From Apophysomyces variabilis (Eukaryota > Mucoromycota > Mucoromycetes > Mucorales > Mucoraceae), in NCBI GenBank assembly GCA_002749535.1, contig MZZL01000076.1:96760-160759 (forward strand): a DNA stretch of 64,000 nt, given 5' to 3'. A program made the position numbers and the translations under genes. Within the stretch, counting starts at the first letter, position 1. Each line of letters starts with the position of its first letter. Under the pieces are notes generated by a model that was not told where the DNA came from, searched no databases, and saw only the letters and a program-made list of their open reading frames with translations. Of this stretch, positions 35,909 through 46,790 are shown one piece after another.

Positions 35909-37023
35909 TTATTTGAGTTCAGGATATACATCATAACGTCTATGATTCATCACTGGCATTTCTAGGCGAAGCTTGTTTAAGAAAGCCAAGTCTACAGGGG
36001 CAAGTGCCAAAGAAGGCTCCTCGCTGTCACCACATGCTGCAACAATGGTACCCCAAGGGTCAACTATCTAACAATCGGGAAAAGGGATAAGCGATCTATT
36101 TTAACCAAGATACACCCAAAAGAGAAAGAAAAAGGCACTTACCATGGCATGACCGTAACTTTGTCGTTTAGCGTTATGATGACCTCTTTGTGCTGACGCG
36201 ATCACGTATGTCTGTGTCTCAATAGCCCGTGCACGCAGTAAAGGCTCTAAAAAGGATCATCAGAGTGCCGTGGCCACCATGTCAGTTACACTCCAAATCG
36301 TCGATCTATATATATATACCCCAATGTGCCAGACCGGTCTTTATGGTAAAGGCGCTTGGATAAGTCAGTATATCAGCTCCTTTTCGTCTTTGCGAGATAG
36401 CCAGCTCTGCAAAACGAACGTCATAACATGTTTGAAGTCCAAGCTTTCCAAGTGGTGTTTCAATTGGCTGATGTATCTTTGTGCCTGGGAGCGTAGTATC
36501 GCTTTCCACCAGGCGAGGTCCGCCCTTGATATCCACGTCGAATAAATGGATCTTGCGATAGGTGGAAACAATATCGCCATGCGAGTCGATGACAACGTGC
36601 GTGTTATAAATATGATCGAGGATAGGGCTCTATTACCCATTATTAAGAATACGGGATAAGACGATGGTGTATAGCAGCTCACCTTTTCATGAACGCCAAC
36701 AGAAACCCAGATAGCGTTGTCTTTCGCTGCCTTCTGAATGTCATGAAGGAATGTGGAATTGTCAAGGTCAGTTGTCAGAGCCACAGTAGCTTGTTTATCC
36801 TCGGCAATAAAGTCGGATGCTTCGGGCATAAATATCATCTGTTATTGCGTTCCATTTCTCCATTAACTTTACTGTGTATGGTGCCTTCCCCTTGTTAATT
36901 AGTTGTATTTACCTTTGCTCCTTGCGCTGCTGCCCTACGTATCAAGTCAGTACATATCTGTCTATTTGATGCAATCGTCGAAGTAGCACATAATTGAGCA
37001 ACAGCTGCGATGGGGAGAGACAT
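35909..37023 (-). CDS. Nitrilase-superfamily amidase, Nit1 type (deaminated glutathione amidase-like)
   Basis: The start is ATG at 37023 ([20 protein letters not shown]). The catalytic triad is visible: Glu in FMPEASDFI (near 36830), Lys in [14 protein letters not shown] (near 36550) and Cys in [14 protein letters not shown] (near 36430). Further conserved blocks are [56 protein letters not shown] and [16 protein letters not shown] at the C-terminus. Nit1 enzymes repair deaminated glutathione by hydrolysing its amide; localisation is cytosol or mitochondria. At least four short introns interrupt it. The stop is at 35909-35911. Confidence 0.9.
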
Positions 37024-38558
37024 GTAGCAGTGACAGTGAAATAACTTATTTCCTTTTGTCACATCGGGAAATATCGGCAATATGATTAACCACACAATTG
37101 TCGAAAACCTTGAAGGTACCATATTAAATGAAATAAACAACCATGTCTTCAACCAAAAACAACTAAATTCAATGATATAATGGCAACAATAAAAAACCTA
37201 AATTGTTATAACATTATCCCTACATTATTAAGCCTCTTATCTTCCAAAATCCGTAAAAATCAACTTTATCACGCTCTGGTGGCATTGTTCACGAGCAGAC
37301 AGACACAGTCCGACTTTGTCTGACTAAGCATTGTGGCAGTCTTAATTATACCTATTATCAAAGATTCTAAGGAAGAACCCTTTCCTTTTCTCGAGCAATA
37401 TGATTTCTGCAAACTACGAAAATCAAAGTCGCAGTCCATTGGAATTATATGTCACAATAAACTACAATTTATATACGCATCCGGCATTCACTTGGCGGGG
37501 AGATGAGTGTGGCGTCGTCAGTTTTATGACAGGTATGTAAAAGTGGTCAATTCGAACTCTTATAACACGACAATTAACGTAATTTGTTAGCGTCAAGCCC
37601 AGTTTCCCAAATGCGCCAAGTGAATTTGCTAGATGCGACTTTAATTTTTGGAAATAAAGTACAAGAGAGCTTCCCAGTTAGCTGGTTTTGCCACCCGTTC
37701 CATTTTTCTGTAATGTTGCCTTATTACTTTTAGATACACTGCATTATAGTGAAAGTTAATCCTTGGTCGAGAATTTTTGTGCTAGTCTTCGTTCGAAGAG
37801 ACCGAAGGCAAGCAAGCAAGGATCCATTTCTCGCTTACGTCGCTACGAAGGTTCAAAAATTTTTAAATTTACTGTAGTGAACAAAAAGAAGCGGTTGATG
37901 TTGTCAAGCTGCGCCAATCGCAAGTCTTACTTAACTCGACTACTTGTACCCCTGTACTACTCTCGGATCCCAAAACTCTCAAGTAATTTGATATTAAAGT
38001 CGACGATGGTCTGCTTAGAAGAAGTGAGGCTGCGAAACTGCTTTCAGTTAGACAAAATGTGGTACTGGTAATTCTTACTTGGTAAATCTAAAAGTTCCAA
38101 CCTGGAATATCATTATATAGACTTACTAAACGCTGATTAAGCTATATTTTGATATGAAGATGTCTGATACTTTCGATTTTTTTTTTTGCATCGGGTGTAT
38201 CTGGCCGATATATATTCACTGTACAATCAGCGTTGAAAAACTCCGAGGAAGAGATTAAATTGTTAATGAAGCGTACTGTTAAAAGCACCAACCAAGTCGC
38301 ATTATATCTCCTGACGTCATGGTTTCATTTTGGGTGAGTCCACAAAATCCACGCGTTACAGAGTTGGGGCTGCCAGAGACGTTCTTCTTTCACTTTTAAA
38401 TTGGATTCGACGAAAACGACGACGTTGCGAAACTGGCTCAGTCATCTCCTTATTGATAAAACTCTTCGTTCGAGTTAAAATAGTTGAAATCTTAAACTCG
38501 TGATTTTCTTCTCACTTTCCTTCCAACCGAAAATACACCTTTTCTTTTGCCTTTTACA
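37024..38558. other. 1.5-kb spacer with an unrecognised plus-strand candidate
   Basis: A plus frame from ATG at 37401 reads MISANYENQSRSPLELYVTI and then TWRGDECGVVSFMTG, followed by a GT donor at about 37533 and an open continuation (MRQVNLLDATLIFGNKVQES) to a stop near 37733. A further frame, 37763-38071, is Lys/Arg-rich. These may be one gene or unrelated fragments; no family is recognised. The right end contains the pyrimidine-rich leader of the Myb gene. Confidence 0.3.
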
Positions 38559-40902
38559 ATGGCCACGAATGCAGCAACTCCTACCCGATTACGAGAAGTA
38601 ACATCTACCGTCAGATCACCTTCGCTTTTGGGAACGCAAAGAAAAGGACCGACTACCCTGAATTACTCACCGCCAGACCAGCTCGATAACATATTCCAGT
38701 CTGTGCGTCGACAGGTAGGTCGGAGGTGGTTTATAGCGGAGAAGATGCTTTCAAATGTCTCATCCGCATAAAAAACAATATACAGATTAATCGCTGGGGA
38801 GAAAACGCTAAGTGGAAGATCGATTTGGTACTACTTGACAATACTGGCAGCCGACCGGCTTCACCTGCTTCTCTTCATCGAGCATCGCCTGCACCCGTGA
38901 ATCGCATGACATCTCCATCTGTCAGCCATCATGATCCTTTGTTCTCACCGCAGCAACACGCTCGATCACAAACGGCTATTTCAGGCGGAGATGGGGCTAC
39001 GCATAATCACATCTTGCCCATGGCGCCATCTCAGCACCACCTCCTGCCTCCTATCGAACATCCACAAGGATATTCTCTATCTGTATCTCCCACTACACAA
39101 TATCCGGTACGTCTATTTTTTAATTATTGTTACGGTACAATGTTCTGATTGTCTCTGCAGTGGGATTATGTTGTACCGTTGGGAATAGAAGCGTGGCAAC
39201 GACCGTTTGCTAGTGATGATATACAGCAAAAGGTAAGGGAACACCTAGTAGGCATAAAAGGTCTGTCTTCTAATGGAACGTATAGCTTAAGGACTCGCTT
39301 GAACGTGAACGTCATCTCGAGAATATCATACGTTCGCAAGCTGAACAGATTAGACAGTCACCGATGTACTCATCGGAGGCCAATAAAGCCATTGAGACCA
39401 TGCGTAGTATCTATCTGATGTCGGTATGTAGGTGAATAGTTTTATGGAATCCAAGCTGAAAGAGGATGGGAATAGGAAAATGAACAACGGCAAAGGTATT
39501 TTGCCGAGTCCAAGTTATTGCATCGGAACACCGAGGCACTTTCGAAAAAACTCAGACGGATGAGTGCCACGTTGCAAAGGATTGAAAAAATGGAACTCCC
39601 GCCAGAGGTAACGTAGAATCTCCGACGAGACAATCAACTTAGATGCAAGTTTATCTTGGTCAGGACGCTAAATTAGACCGCGAGGCACTATTGGAAGAAA
39701 GAAAGCTATTGAAACGACGTCTTCATTTGGCAGAGCTACGATTGTCCGCCAGAGACGCAGAACTAGATTATTTACATGAAATACTCCGCTCTTACAGCGC
39801 GCATCCACCACGCACCACCCATGAACATGCAGCACCGCCGATCCCTTTAAGGTCGCCAACAACACAAAAACAGCACCGACGCGGACCACCCTATTTATTC
39901 CAGCAACAATACTCTCCTAAAATGCGCAGCGAAATTCGACCACAGCATATTTCGGGTCTAGACAGTCTTGGCATTCTTGCCGATCAGATGCTGAGCAACC
40001 CAGATTTTGACTCCAAAGAGGCATCGAATAAACAGCGAACGGGTGATACGGAAGAGGGGAAACGCATTTTGGATAGCAGCGATACAATACAGAAATCGCC
40101 CCCAGCCATGGAGAAAACAGCGAGCATGGACTATGTACCTCATCTAGATGAACGACGATCGAAGAGATCCATAGATTCAGCAAACGCACTGTTATCGATG
40201 CCTCGTCTCATGTTTCTTTCCGGAAAGCGTGATCAGGGTGGTAAGTATTAAATGGAAATCGGAAAAGAGCTCGATGGGTTAACGGGTCATGTTTTGACTT
40301 TTATGAACCTTTTTGGGGGTTTATCAGACGGAAGTGAACCAGAGTCTTCATCCCAAGAGACGGAGATCCCTGCGGCCAAGAAATCAAGAACGTCCTATGT
40401 CCGGTGGACACAGGAAGAAGACAACTTGTTGAAGAAGGCGGTGGAGCAGAATGGGACGGGAAATTGGGACACTATCGCGAAAGAGGTACCTAATCGAAGC
40501 AACCAACAATGTCGACAGCGGTGGAGCAAGTACCTTGATCCTAGCCTAACCGAAGGATCAGGAACACCCAAACGACACAATGCAGATGCACGTCAATCGC
40601 CTTCGATTGCTGCTTTGTTAGATTCGAACGAAGATATGAAAATGAGGGAAGAAGCAGAAGCCGCACGTGCGCGTCAGGTCCCTGCACCACCCATCATCCG
40701 TTACTCACCGCATGCCACGCCACCTTTGGCTCACGCACATGAAGTAAAACATGCACTGGGTAGGACCACCAGCACTCAGTACGGACCTCATCCCCCTGAG
40801 GGTTATCCTCCTGGGCCAGGCTATCGTCCTCCCTCACCGGTTTCTACCCCCAAGAGAAAGAAGACAGAAGAATTTCAAGGCAATGCTCCAAAAGATGCGT
40901 AA
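38559..40902 (+). CDS. Myb/SANT-domain protein with internal coiled coil (663 aa)
   Basis: Seven exons (38559-38714, 38786-39106, 39161-39232, 39286-39423, 39476-39607, 39643-40240, 40328-40902) splice in frame. The N-terminal third is Ser/Pro/His-rich. Residues about 185-320 form coiled coil (SLERERHLENIIRSQAEQIR, NEQRQRYFAESKLLHRNTEA, REALLEERKLLKRRLHLAEL). A single Myb repeat lies at about 490-545: SYVRWTQEEDNLLKKAVEQN, NWDTIAKEVPNRSNQQC and RQRWSKYLDP. The tail is Pro-rich with a basic PKRKK motif. It is likely a nuclear DNA-binding dimer. One Myb repeat plus a long coil does not match a named family I know. Confidence 0.82.
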
Positions 40903-41638
40903 GAAAGAAACAAGAAATCATTTCTCTTTCCACTCTCTTCTCTCATTCTCTTTTGCTTTGTCCTCCCTTTTTCCTGCCCAACCGAACGACCGCCAAGGTT
41001 TGTTCTAATATTGTAAATGTGTCAGCGCATCTTTTTCTCCATGTTTCTTGCTTTTGTCGCCTCTATCTTTTAGTTCTTGGGTGTTTCGTGTACATAGTGT
41101 ATAGATTTTTTTTGTTATCGTTACGTTCCGCTATCTTTTCTTTTTCTTTTTTCTTACGAAGCAATATTTTTGCTATGAACTTTTTCTCTTTTCTGTGTTC
41201 TCCCAACAATGATAATAAATGTCGACCAGATGCAATTTTTTCCGAGACATGTGTTTGGCTACCTTATTGTAGCTTGGGATCCATCATCTAGGATTCCATG
41301 TTTTGGACGAGATTTTAGGAAAACCGCAATTGGGTAGGGCAATGAAGAATCAAAGCTCTGATAAGCGATGTTTGCCCTCTTCCATAAGATGATCTTGTTT
41401 TCTAATTGACAAGTAGAAAAGGATACTACGCAAAAAAAAAGGGGGGGAAGAGAAAACAGGTTTGACTTTTCGGCTGGTTTATTTAGCCTCAACTCCAGAA
41501 AGAAAAAGGAAACTGCTTTTCTACAGTAGTCCATTTTTGTTTCTTTCTGTCAAGAGCATGGGTTTAAATTAGTTTTAGGCAAAAAGATTACGGATGATGA
41601 TGTCCAAGAAGATACTCTATGAAAAACAGGACATGGTG
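40903..41638. other. Spacer between the convergent Myb and copper-fist genes
   Basis: About 735 bp of T-rich DNA with no convincing gene. Frames at 40953-41291 (plus) and 41259-41534 (minus) are hydrophobic or low-complexity and lack motifs. This should hold both 3' UTRs. Confidence 0.45.
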
Positions 41639-42970
41639 TCAATCTTTTTTTTTTCTTTTCGCTTTCTTTTGTCTGTTACCTTCACACATATCCTGAAAAC
41701 AATCTGAACACGAATTCAAAGCTTTTTCGCACGCAGATCCACCCAATAAAGTACCCTCTTGGTTTGTCTCGGGAGATGAATGATGATGATGATCTTGCCT
41801 TGATTTTGCCATCGCACAGGTAGGATTATTTGAACAAGCAGTAGTAGTAGTAGTCGTAGTAGTAGATGGATTGGAACAATTGCAACCAGTCTTCTTGTCC
41901 GCCTTATTATTATTACCGATGAAGCCACTGTAGATTTGGTTCATTAATTCCTCCGATGTTGTGTTAGACAATTCGCCCAAAACAGCTGCTCTGTCCGTGA
42001 TGATATGCTCTTCGGACTTGTAAATGGGGGTATCACTGTCAAGATCGTCGGTTGGGTCGTGAATAGGAATAGGCGGCGTACGTGCAACAGTCAGACCAGC
42101 TGAGTGAGCGGTAGTTGGACACGGCGATGATGATGATGATGACGATAATATATCGTTCTCCGGGGTCGGATATTCGGCAGCACCCAACTTGCTGGATGGT
42201 ATGACCAAGCGTAGGGCACAACTTTTTTCCGCAGCAACGTGCTCGATAATGCGATCGGTTCTTTCGGCTATTGGAGAATGCATATAGGGGGGAGTCACTG
42301 TGCCGTCCGAACTGCTAGAAGAAAGATAGTCAAGATCTGGACCATGCACGTGGTTCTGTCGAGCGCAGATGCAGAGCAACTTGGGTCGGTCACAATGAGA
42401 ACAAGATCCTACTGGTTTTTTTCTTTCTGTCAGTGACAAAGAGAAAACATAGATGGTAAAAAGTATAATCAATGAACCTTTCAGACCCACGTTGCTTGAA
42501 GAAGTATTAGAGGACGCTTGTTTCGAAGTACTTTGTTGTGGTTGTTGTTGTTGTATTAACGAAGACAAATCGATCCCTGTAAAACAAAAAGAGAAAAAGA
42601 GGTTGAATATTTTAGATTACAGTAGAGAAACAATGAAAAAAGATTTTTTTCTTTAATTGCCAACCTTCCGATTTCTTTGAGGGACAAATGCACTTGATAT
42701 GGACTTGTTTGGTTTTTCGAAGTTCGCGACATTCAGCGCATTGGGATACTGGTCTTCCTTTTCTTTTGATTTCAAACAATTTACGATCTGAATGTTTACA
42801 GCCCGAGGATCGATGACCCTGTTTTTTTAAGAACAAAGAATTTAAGAAAAGGATTTGGTCAGAGGCAGAGAAGACTTTTTTTGTTTATTCGAGGGATTGA
42901 ACATTACCTTGATGCATGTCATGCAAGCGAATTTCTTGACAGCACCATCCTCACTAGTAATGTACACCAT
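41639..42970 (-). CDS. Copper-fist transcription factor (Ace1/Mac1/Cuf1 family)
   Basis: The start is ATG at 42970: MVYITSEDGAVKKFACMTCI. An intron follows, then GHRSSGCKHSDRKLFEIKRK and GRPVSQCAECRELRKTKQVH, ending IKCICP. This is the complete copper-fist DNA-binding domain, with its Cys/His zinc ligands and the (R/K)GRP minor-groove motif. Downstream is a Gln/Ser-rich linker, then Cys clusters GSCSHCDRPKLLCIC, GCNCSNP...CSNNPTCAM and CEKALNSCSDCFQDMCEG that could bind Cu(I). Ser, Asp and Thr homopolymer runs occur in between. Such factors switch on metallothionein or copper-uptake genes according to copper level. A GTTCAT-type donor near 42472 removes a hydrophobic read-through segment. Which subfamily (activator under excess or starvation) cannot be told. 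Confidence 0.9.
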
Positions 42971-43690
42971 GTCTGGCAAACCTACACAAGTGCAGGAACG
43001 CCCTTTCGTTTTTTTTGCGTACGCAAACTAAAAATAGAAAAGAAGTACCACGTTGGTTCGTTTTGTTACAAAAAAAGCCCGTTGGATGAAAAAAGGAATC
43101 TCACAGTCAGAAGTTAAGGTAAAGAATGCAAGCAAACTTTTTGGTCGCTTCGGCGTTGGAACAAATAGAGAAGGGGTTTTCTCTCTTCTTACGCTTTTCA
43201 GCCGCCGGCTAACAAAAAAAGGAAAAAATAGAAAGGTAGGAAAAGAAGGGCAAAAAAAAACAGAATGAGGTAAGAGAGATCTACTACGTCATCCTGGGTA
43301 TTGGCCTGACTTTGAAACCAATTTCCTTACGCCAGAAACGGTGTAGGCCAAACCATGCTCGCGTATCGAATGAAAAAGTGCAGTGAAAAAAAAGCATCCC
43401 AGTAACCTTTGTATGAAGAAGTGAATAACTTTTTCCTTCATTGTCTCTGACGGTTGTCTATATGCCGTGGAACATTGGTGTTACCTTCGTAGCGATCAAT
43501 TTCTTTTTTGGCTAATACAGTACAAAAGGGCCAACTCAAGGTATCTAAGACCACACTTCATCAGTCTGTGGAAAGAGAATGTAATTTGTCATTGAAAAAA
43601 GGCTGGCTTTCAGCCTACACATAGGAGTAGCGATGCTTAGATACCATAGCGCCCTGACCGGGTGCACCAATAGGACAAGACTGATCTCGA
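42971..43690. other. Upstream region of the copper-fist gene
   Basis: About 720 bp, A/T-rich, no gene recognised. Frames at 42881-43268 (plus) overlap the first copper-fist exon in antisense or consist of Lys-rich low complexity. The promoter of the copper-fist gene should lie here. Confidence 0.4.
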
Positions 43691-43699
43691 CTTCAGAAA

Positions 43700-44090
43700 G
43701 AACTGTATATTATTTCTTGGTGGGTGTGCATTCCATATTAAAATGAAACGCAGTATGACTTCGTCAAAGAGAGGGACTTCTACATTGGTTACAGTACCAA
43801 AAACAAGACCAAGGACGACCACAATTTTGGGAGCAATATCTGTCTGCGGTCTGATCGAACGCAGCTTAAAACTTCTGCAGGCAGCATACAAGAGAAGAAA
43901 ACGAGCAGGTCATTCTGAAGCTATAAGTAAAGGAACTGTAACCGGGTACTATCTCAGCTTTCTTAAGGTCAAAATGGATGAGATGGACAAATATGAGCAA
44001 ATGAAGGGCTAGTACTTAGTTATGGAAAATGCTCCTATTCATAAAGCTGACGATATCTCTAGATAAATCATGGTTTGCATAAATGTCGTC
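43700..44090 (+). pseudogene. Tc1/IS630-type DDE transposase relic
   Basis: A plus frame reads CAFHIKMKRSMTSSKRGTST, then VTVPKTRPRTTTILGAISVC and GTVTGYYLSFLKVKMDEMDK, ending YEQMKG at a stop (44010-44012). Just past that stop the same frame resumes with YLVMENAPIHKADDIS before another stop. The order is the middle of an IS630/Tc1-type transposase, with the catalytic-Asp strand normally read as VMDNAPIH. In-frame stops and loss of both ends make it inactive. The first Asp of the DDE triad lies outside the readable part. Confidence 0.75.
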
Positions 44091-44582
44091 CTTTCTTTTC
44101 TGATCATCTTAAACAATGTTTTAACCGGGATGTATTCCCTCAAGGAAAGAAGACCTCCCCGTTTGCCTTCAGGAAATATAGTCATGTAAGCATCATCCAT
44201 TTACGGATTAATTCTCTACTTTGCGCAAGGTAAGTGTGCACCATTGACTCATGATTAACATAGCTTATACAAAGGGAAAATGGATGATCCATGAAAGATT
44301 TTTATCAACAAACGAGATACTCCGCGAAGCAACTTGCTTTACCAATTATTTTGACAACAAATCAGCAATCTGATTTTCGAAATGGTGTACAGCACGGAAA
44401 GTTTCATTTCTGAATGCCGAGTTTGTTCGAAAAAGAGCAATGAGCAATAATACATCACGAATTCGCCGGCAACAGCTATATGTCATAAAAGACTTATACT
44501 TAGGTAAGACTGGATTACTTTAATTACATTCATGACGTGCATTAATCTGTTTCTCAAGAGGCCCTCATCTTAGGAATTACAA
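44091..44582. other. Spacer between the transposase relic and the mobile-element ORFs
   Basis: About 490 bp, A/T-rich, without a recognisable gene; probably decayed mobile DNA. Confidence 0.4.
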
Positions 44583-45074
44583 ATGTCATACCAAAAGTAC
44601 CAGATGCAAATGAAAAGCTTGAAAAGAGAAGGTTGCGCTTTGGTGGGTTACTACCGTAAATCCCCTGGTCAAGAGAGCGATGGTGATCGAATAAGATTAC
44701 TCCAACAAATGGTCAATCGGCGTTCAGACAGCAGCTTAGTGGGAAAAATTTTTGTGTCCTACTTCTCTAGCGCATCGGACTTGTTGTTAGAAAGAGATTT
44801 GAAGAATGGAAAAGAGATAATCGAGGAGTTAGAAGGACTAGATGGTGATACGCAAGGTAAGGAGAAAAAGTCGATAATAGAAGGAAAACCACCTAAGACT
44901 CCTTCATTAACACACCCGTTGTTCCGTTTTCCAAAAGCTAGAAAAGGATTTACGAAATTATGCTTGAATTATCCTGATAAATGTCGTTTTCAAGGCTTAT
45001 TCAAGGATAACTTTTCCCATAGTGAAAGCCGGCCAACTACTTCCTTGTCCCCGATGGCACATAGGATACACTAG
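44583..45074 (+). CDS. Mobile-element-like ORF (possible recombinase-like N-domain)
   Basis: The 163-aa frame starts MSYQKYQMQMKSLKREGCAL and continues VGYYRKSPGQESDGDRIRLL, QQMVNRRSDSSLVGKIFVSY, and then an acidic stretch and PPKTPSLTHPLFRFPKARKG. The (V/I)GYYRKS...LLQQM pattern loosely recalls the start of small serine recombinases, but no catalytic Ser can be assigned, so this is only a hint. It lacks introns and lies between a transposase relic and a MITE. The end overlaps a second frame (next entry) by about 50 nt. Confidence 0.45.
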   Translation: MSYQKYQMQMKSLKREGCALVGYYRKSPGQESDGDRIRLLQQMVNRRSDSSLVGKIFVSYFSSASDLLLERDLKNGKEIIEELEGLDGDTQGKEKKSIIEGKPPKTPSLTHPLFRFPKARKGFTKLCLNYPDKCRFQGLFKDNFSHSESRPTTSLSPMAHRIH

Positions 45075-45384
45075 TCGTAATCATGCAATCCTATGCCTCA
45101 ATGCCCATCAACATCTGGGAGTTCGGCCCACTATTGCTGATCCTATCTCGGAAACATTAAACAGACTTCCCAAGCCCCCGCCTCGGAAAGCCTCCCAACA
45201 ACGATATTGGATACAACTTTGGCCCAAACTGGATATGCTCCTATTGGAACAGGACATTCTTACACATCCCGATGGCGATTTCTCTTCTTCGGGTGATAGA
45301 CCTCTACTTCCGCATCAGGACTTTCTTGCCTGGCTATCCTCTCCAAACTCTCTTCTTCCCCGGAATACATCCACCACAGTTTAG
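45022..45384 (+). CDS. Mobile-element-like ORF fragment, overlapping the previous one
   Basis: This 120-codon frame contains WHIGYTSRNHAILCLNAHQH, RLPKPPPRKASQQRYWIQLW and PKLDMLLLEQDILTHPDGDF. It is proline- and tryptophan-rich like C-terminal parts of mucoralean retroelement polyproteins, but this is only an impression. It overlaps the preceding ORF in another frame, so the two were probably once parts of different elements or are separated by a frameshift. The stop (45382-45384) is 12 bp from the MITE at 45396. Confidence 0.35.
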   Translation: MKAGQLLPCPRWHIGYTSRNHAILCLNAHQHLGVRPTIADPISETLNRLPKPPPRKASQQRYWIQLWPKLDMLLLEQDILTHPDGDFSSSGDRPLLPHQDFLAWLSSPNSLLPRNTSTTV

Positions 45385-45395
45385 ACCCCCTATAA

Positions 45396-45517
45396 CACTA
45401 TGGGAAGTGGTTCCTGATGTACTGCTTTTCATTAAGTAAAGAAATAGTACATCAGGAACCAGAAATAGCTCAATAGGAACTGATAGAGACCAGAAGGAAC
45501 CCACATTTCCCATAGTG
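45396..45517 (+). mobile_element. CACTA-type MITE, copy A (122 bp)
   Basis: The ends are perfect inverted repeats CACTATGGGAA...TTCCCATAGTG. The flanking trinucleotides are TAA on both sides (45393-45395 and 45518-45520), a 3-bp target-site duplication. Terminal CACTA plus a 3-bp TSD is the CACTA/EnSpm (CMC) signature. Inside is a second inverted repeat (GGTTCCTGATGTACT). It is the reverse complement of copy B with only four differences by eye. Confidence 0.85.
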
Positions 45518-45520
45518 TAA

Positions 45521-46367
45521 GATTTTATTTTATTTTTTATTTCTTCTTTCTCTTTTCGTCGCTCTCCAGCACTGCGTTTCTTTCTACAATAATTTCTACC
45601 ATATTTTCCATAGATCTCCCTGAACTTCCTCCCTTTTTGTTCCCTTAAACATTTCTCTTTCTACCTTTTTTTCCTGGTGCCGTGACAGGTTTTTTTCATA
45701 TCTCTCTTCTTGATGGATCGGACGAGAGCGGACATATTGCAAGAGACAGCGCTCAATTTTCGTCGTTAAATAAATTCAAAGTTTCATCCATAGTGAAAGC
45801 CCACTTCATCAGCTTTAATCGAAAGGAGTTATGGACAGCATTGTCGAGAAACCTGTAAACATACGGTAACCATTACGGCTTCTGATAAATGAAGAAATAC
45901 CTTCGACATTCGATCATATAGCAGATCCATGTAGCTGAGTTTTAAATACCTTGGATCAACTGCATAAAGGTGTATGTTCAACCTTAACTCAAGTATGGTT
46001 CAATTTAACATAAAATAAATGTCCCATTAGCAAATATACTCATTGCTCGATTTTGCCATTCAATATTTCCTTCTACAAGTGCATCGTGTACTCCATAAAC
46101 CGATGGTAGCAGCCATGAAAGACAGATGATCATTGTACTTCCCTTTATCACTACTTTAGTTGACTACTACGTCATTTTTTCTATTTCTACATTAGGTTAA
46201 TAAGCAGATGTTGAAGGATCGACGTTTTTGTTCCGTACCTGTCCCGTGAGAATTATGCACAGGCTAGATTATGCAAATTCTAATTAAAAGAGCTCTGAAT
46301 GCGCAAGACTCTGTGATCTGCTTAGATCCTCTTCTTTTCCTACTTCTTCTTCTTGTTCAGTGAAGCC
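45521..46367. other. Spacer within the MITE-bounded segment
   Basis: About 850 bp without a recognisable gene. It begins with T-rich DNA and ends in the promoter region of the secreted-protein gene. Confidence 0.4.
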
Positions 46368-46790
46368 ATGAAGCTACAGTCAATTTCTCTTGCTGCCTTT
46401 TCTTTCCTTTCTGTTGCCTTTTCGGAGGAGACATACAATGCGACGCTTCACTTTCTGGAATCTCAACCCGCCCGTCCAGCGTCTTACTTCAGTATAATCG
46501 AACTTCCACAAATTCAACTTGCCATTATAGCTCGTTTTTGGGCAAAAGAAAATTCCACTCAGTCTCTTACCAAGGCTGTAAAAGGATATGCTTCGCAAGG
46601 CCATGTTGTGGTTGATGACCTTACCGTATTCCATGGATTCTACCCAGGCATTATCAATGATGATACAAATCAGCTCAAGATCCAAGTTAAAGCAGATGGT
46701 CATACATTTGCGTTTATTGGTCAAAGTGCAACTGAGAAAGAAGTTCGAAATATGGAGGTAAATGCACAAATCATACCAGGCGATGCCTAG
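46368..46790 (+). CDS. Small secreted protein, Cys-free, unknown family
   Basis: ATG at 46368 starts a clear signal peptide (MKLQSISLAAFSFLSVAFS) with a likely cut before EETYNA. The mature part, about 120 aa, has two sequons (NAT, NST) and no Cys, and runs through IIELPQIQLAIIARFWAKEN, YASQGHVVVDDLTVFHGFYP and DGHTFAFIGQSATEKE. The gene has no intron and sits between two inverted MITE copies. The family is not recognised; an extracellular or cell-wall role is likely. A long antisense frame covers the same DNA and is regarded as a shadow. Confidence 0.6.
   Translation: MKLQSISLAAFSFLSVAFSEETYNATLHFLESQPARPASYFSIIELPQIQLAIIARFWAKENSTQSLTKAVKGYASQGHVVVDDLTVFHGFYPGIINDDTNQLKIQVKADGHTFAFIGQSATEKEVRNMEVNAQIIPGDA

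Noticed and set aside
41839..42150. Short direct repeats suggestive of a CRISPR-like array
   Set aside because: These are trinucleotide runs (GTA, GAT) encoding Thr and Ser tracts in the copper-fist protein.
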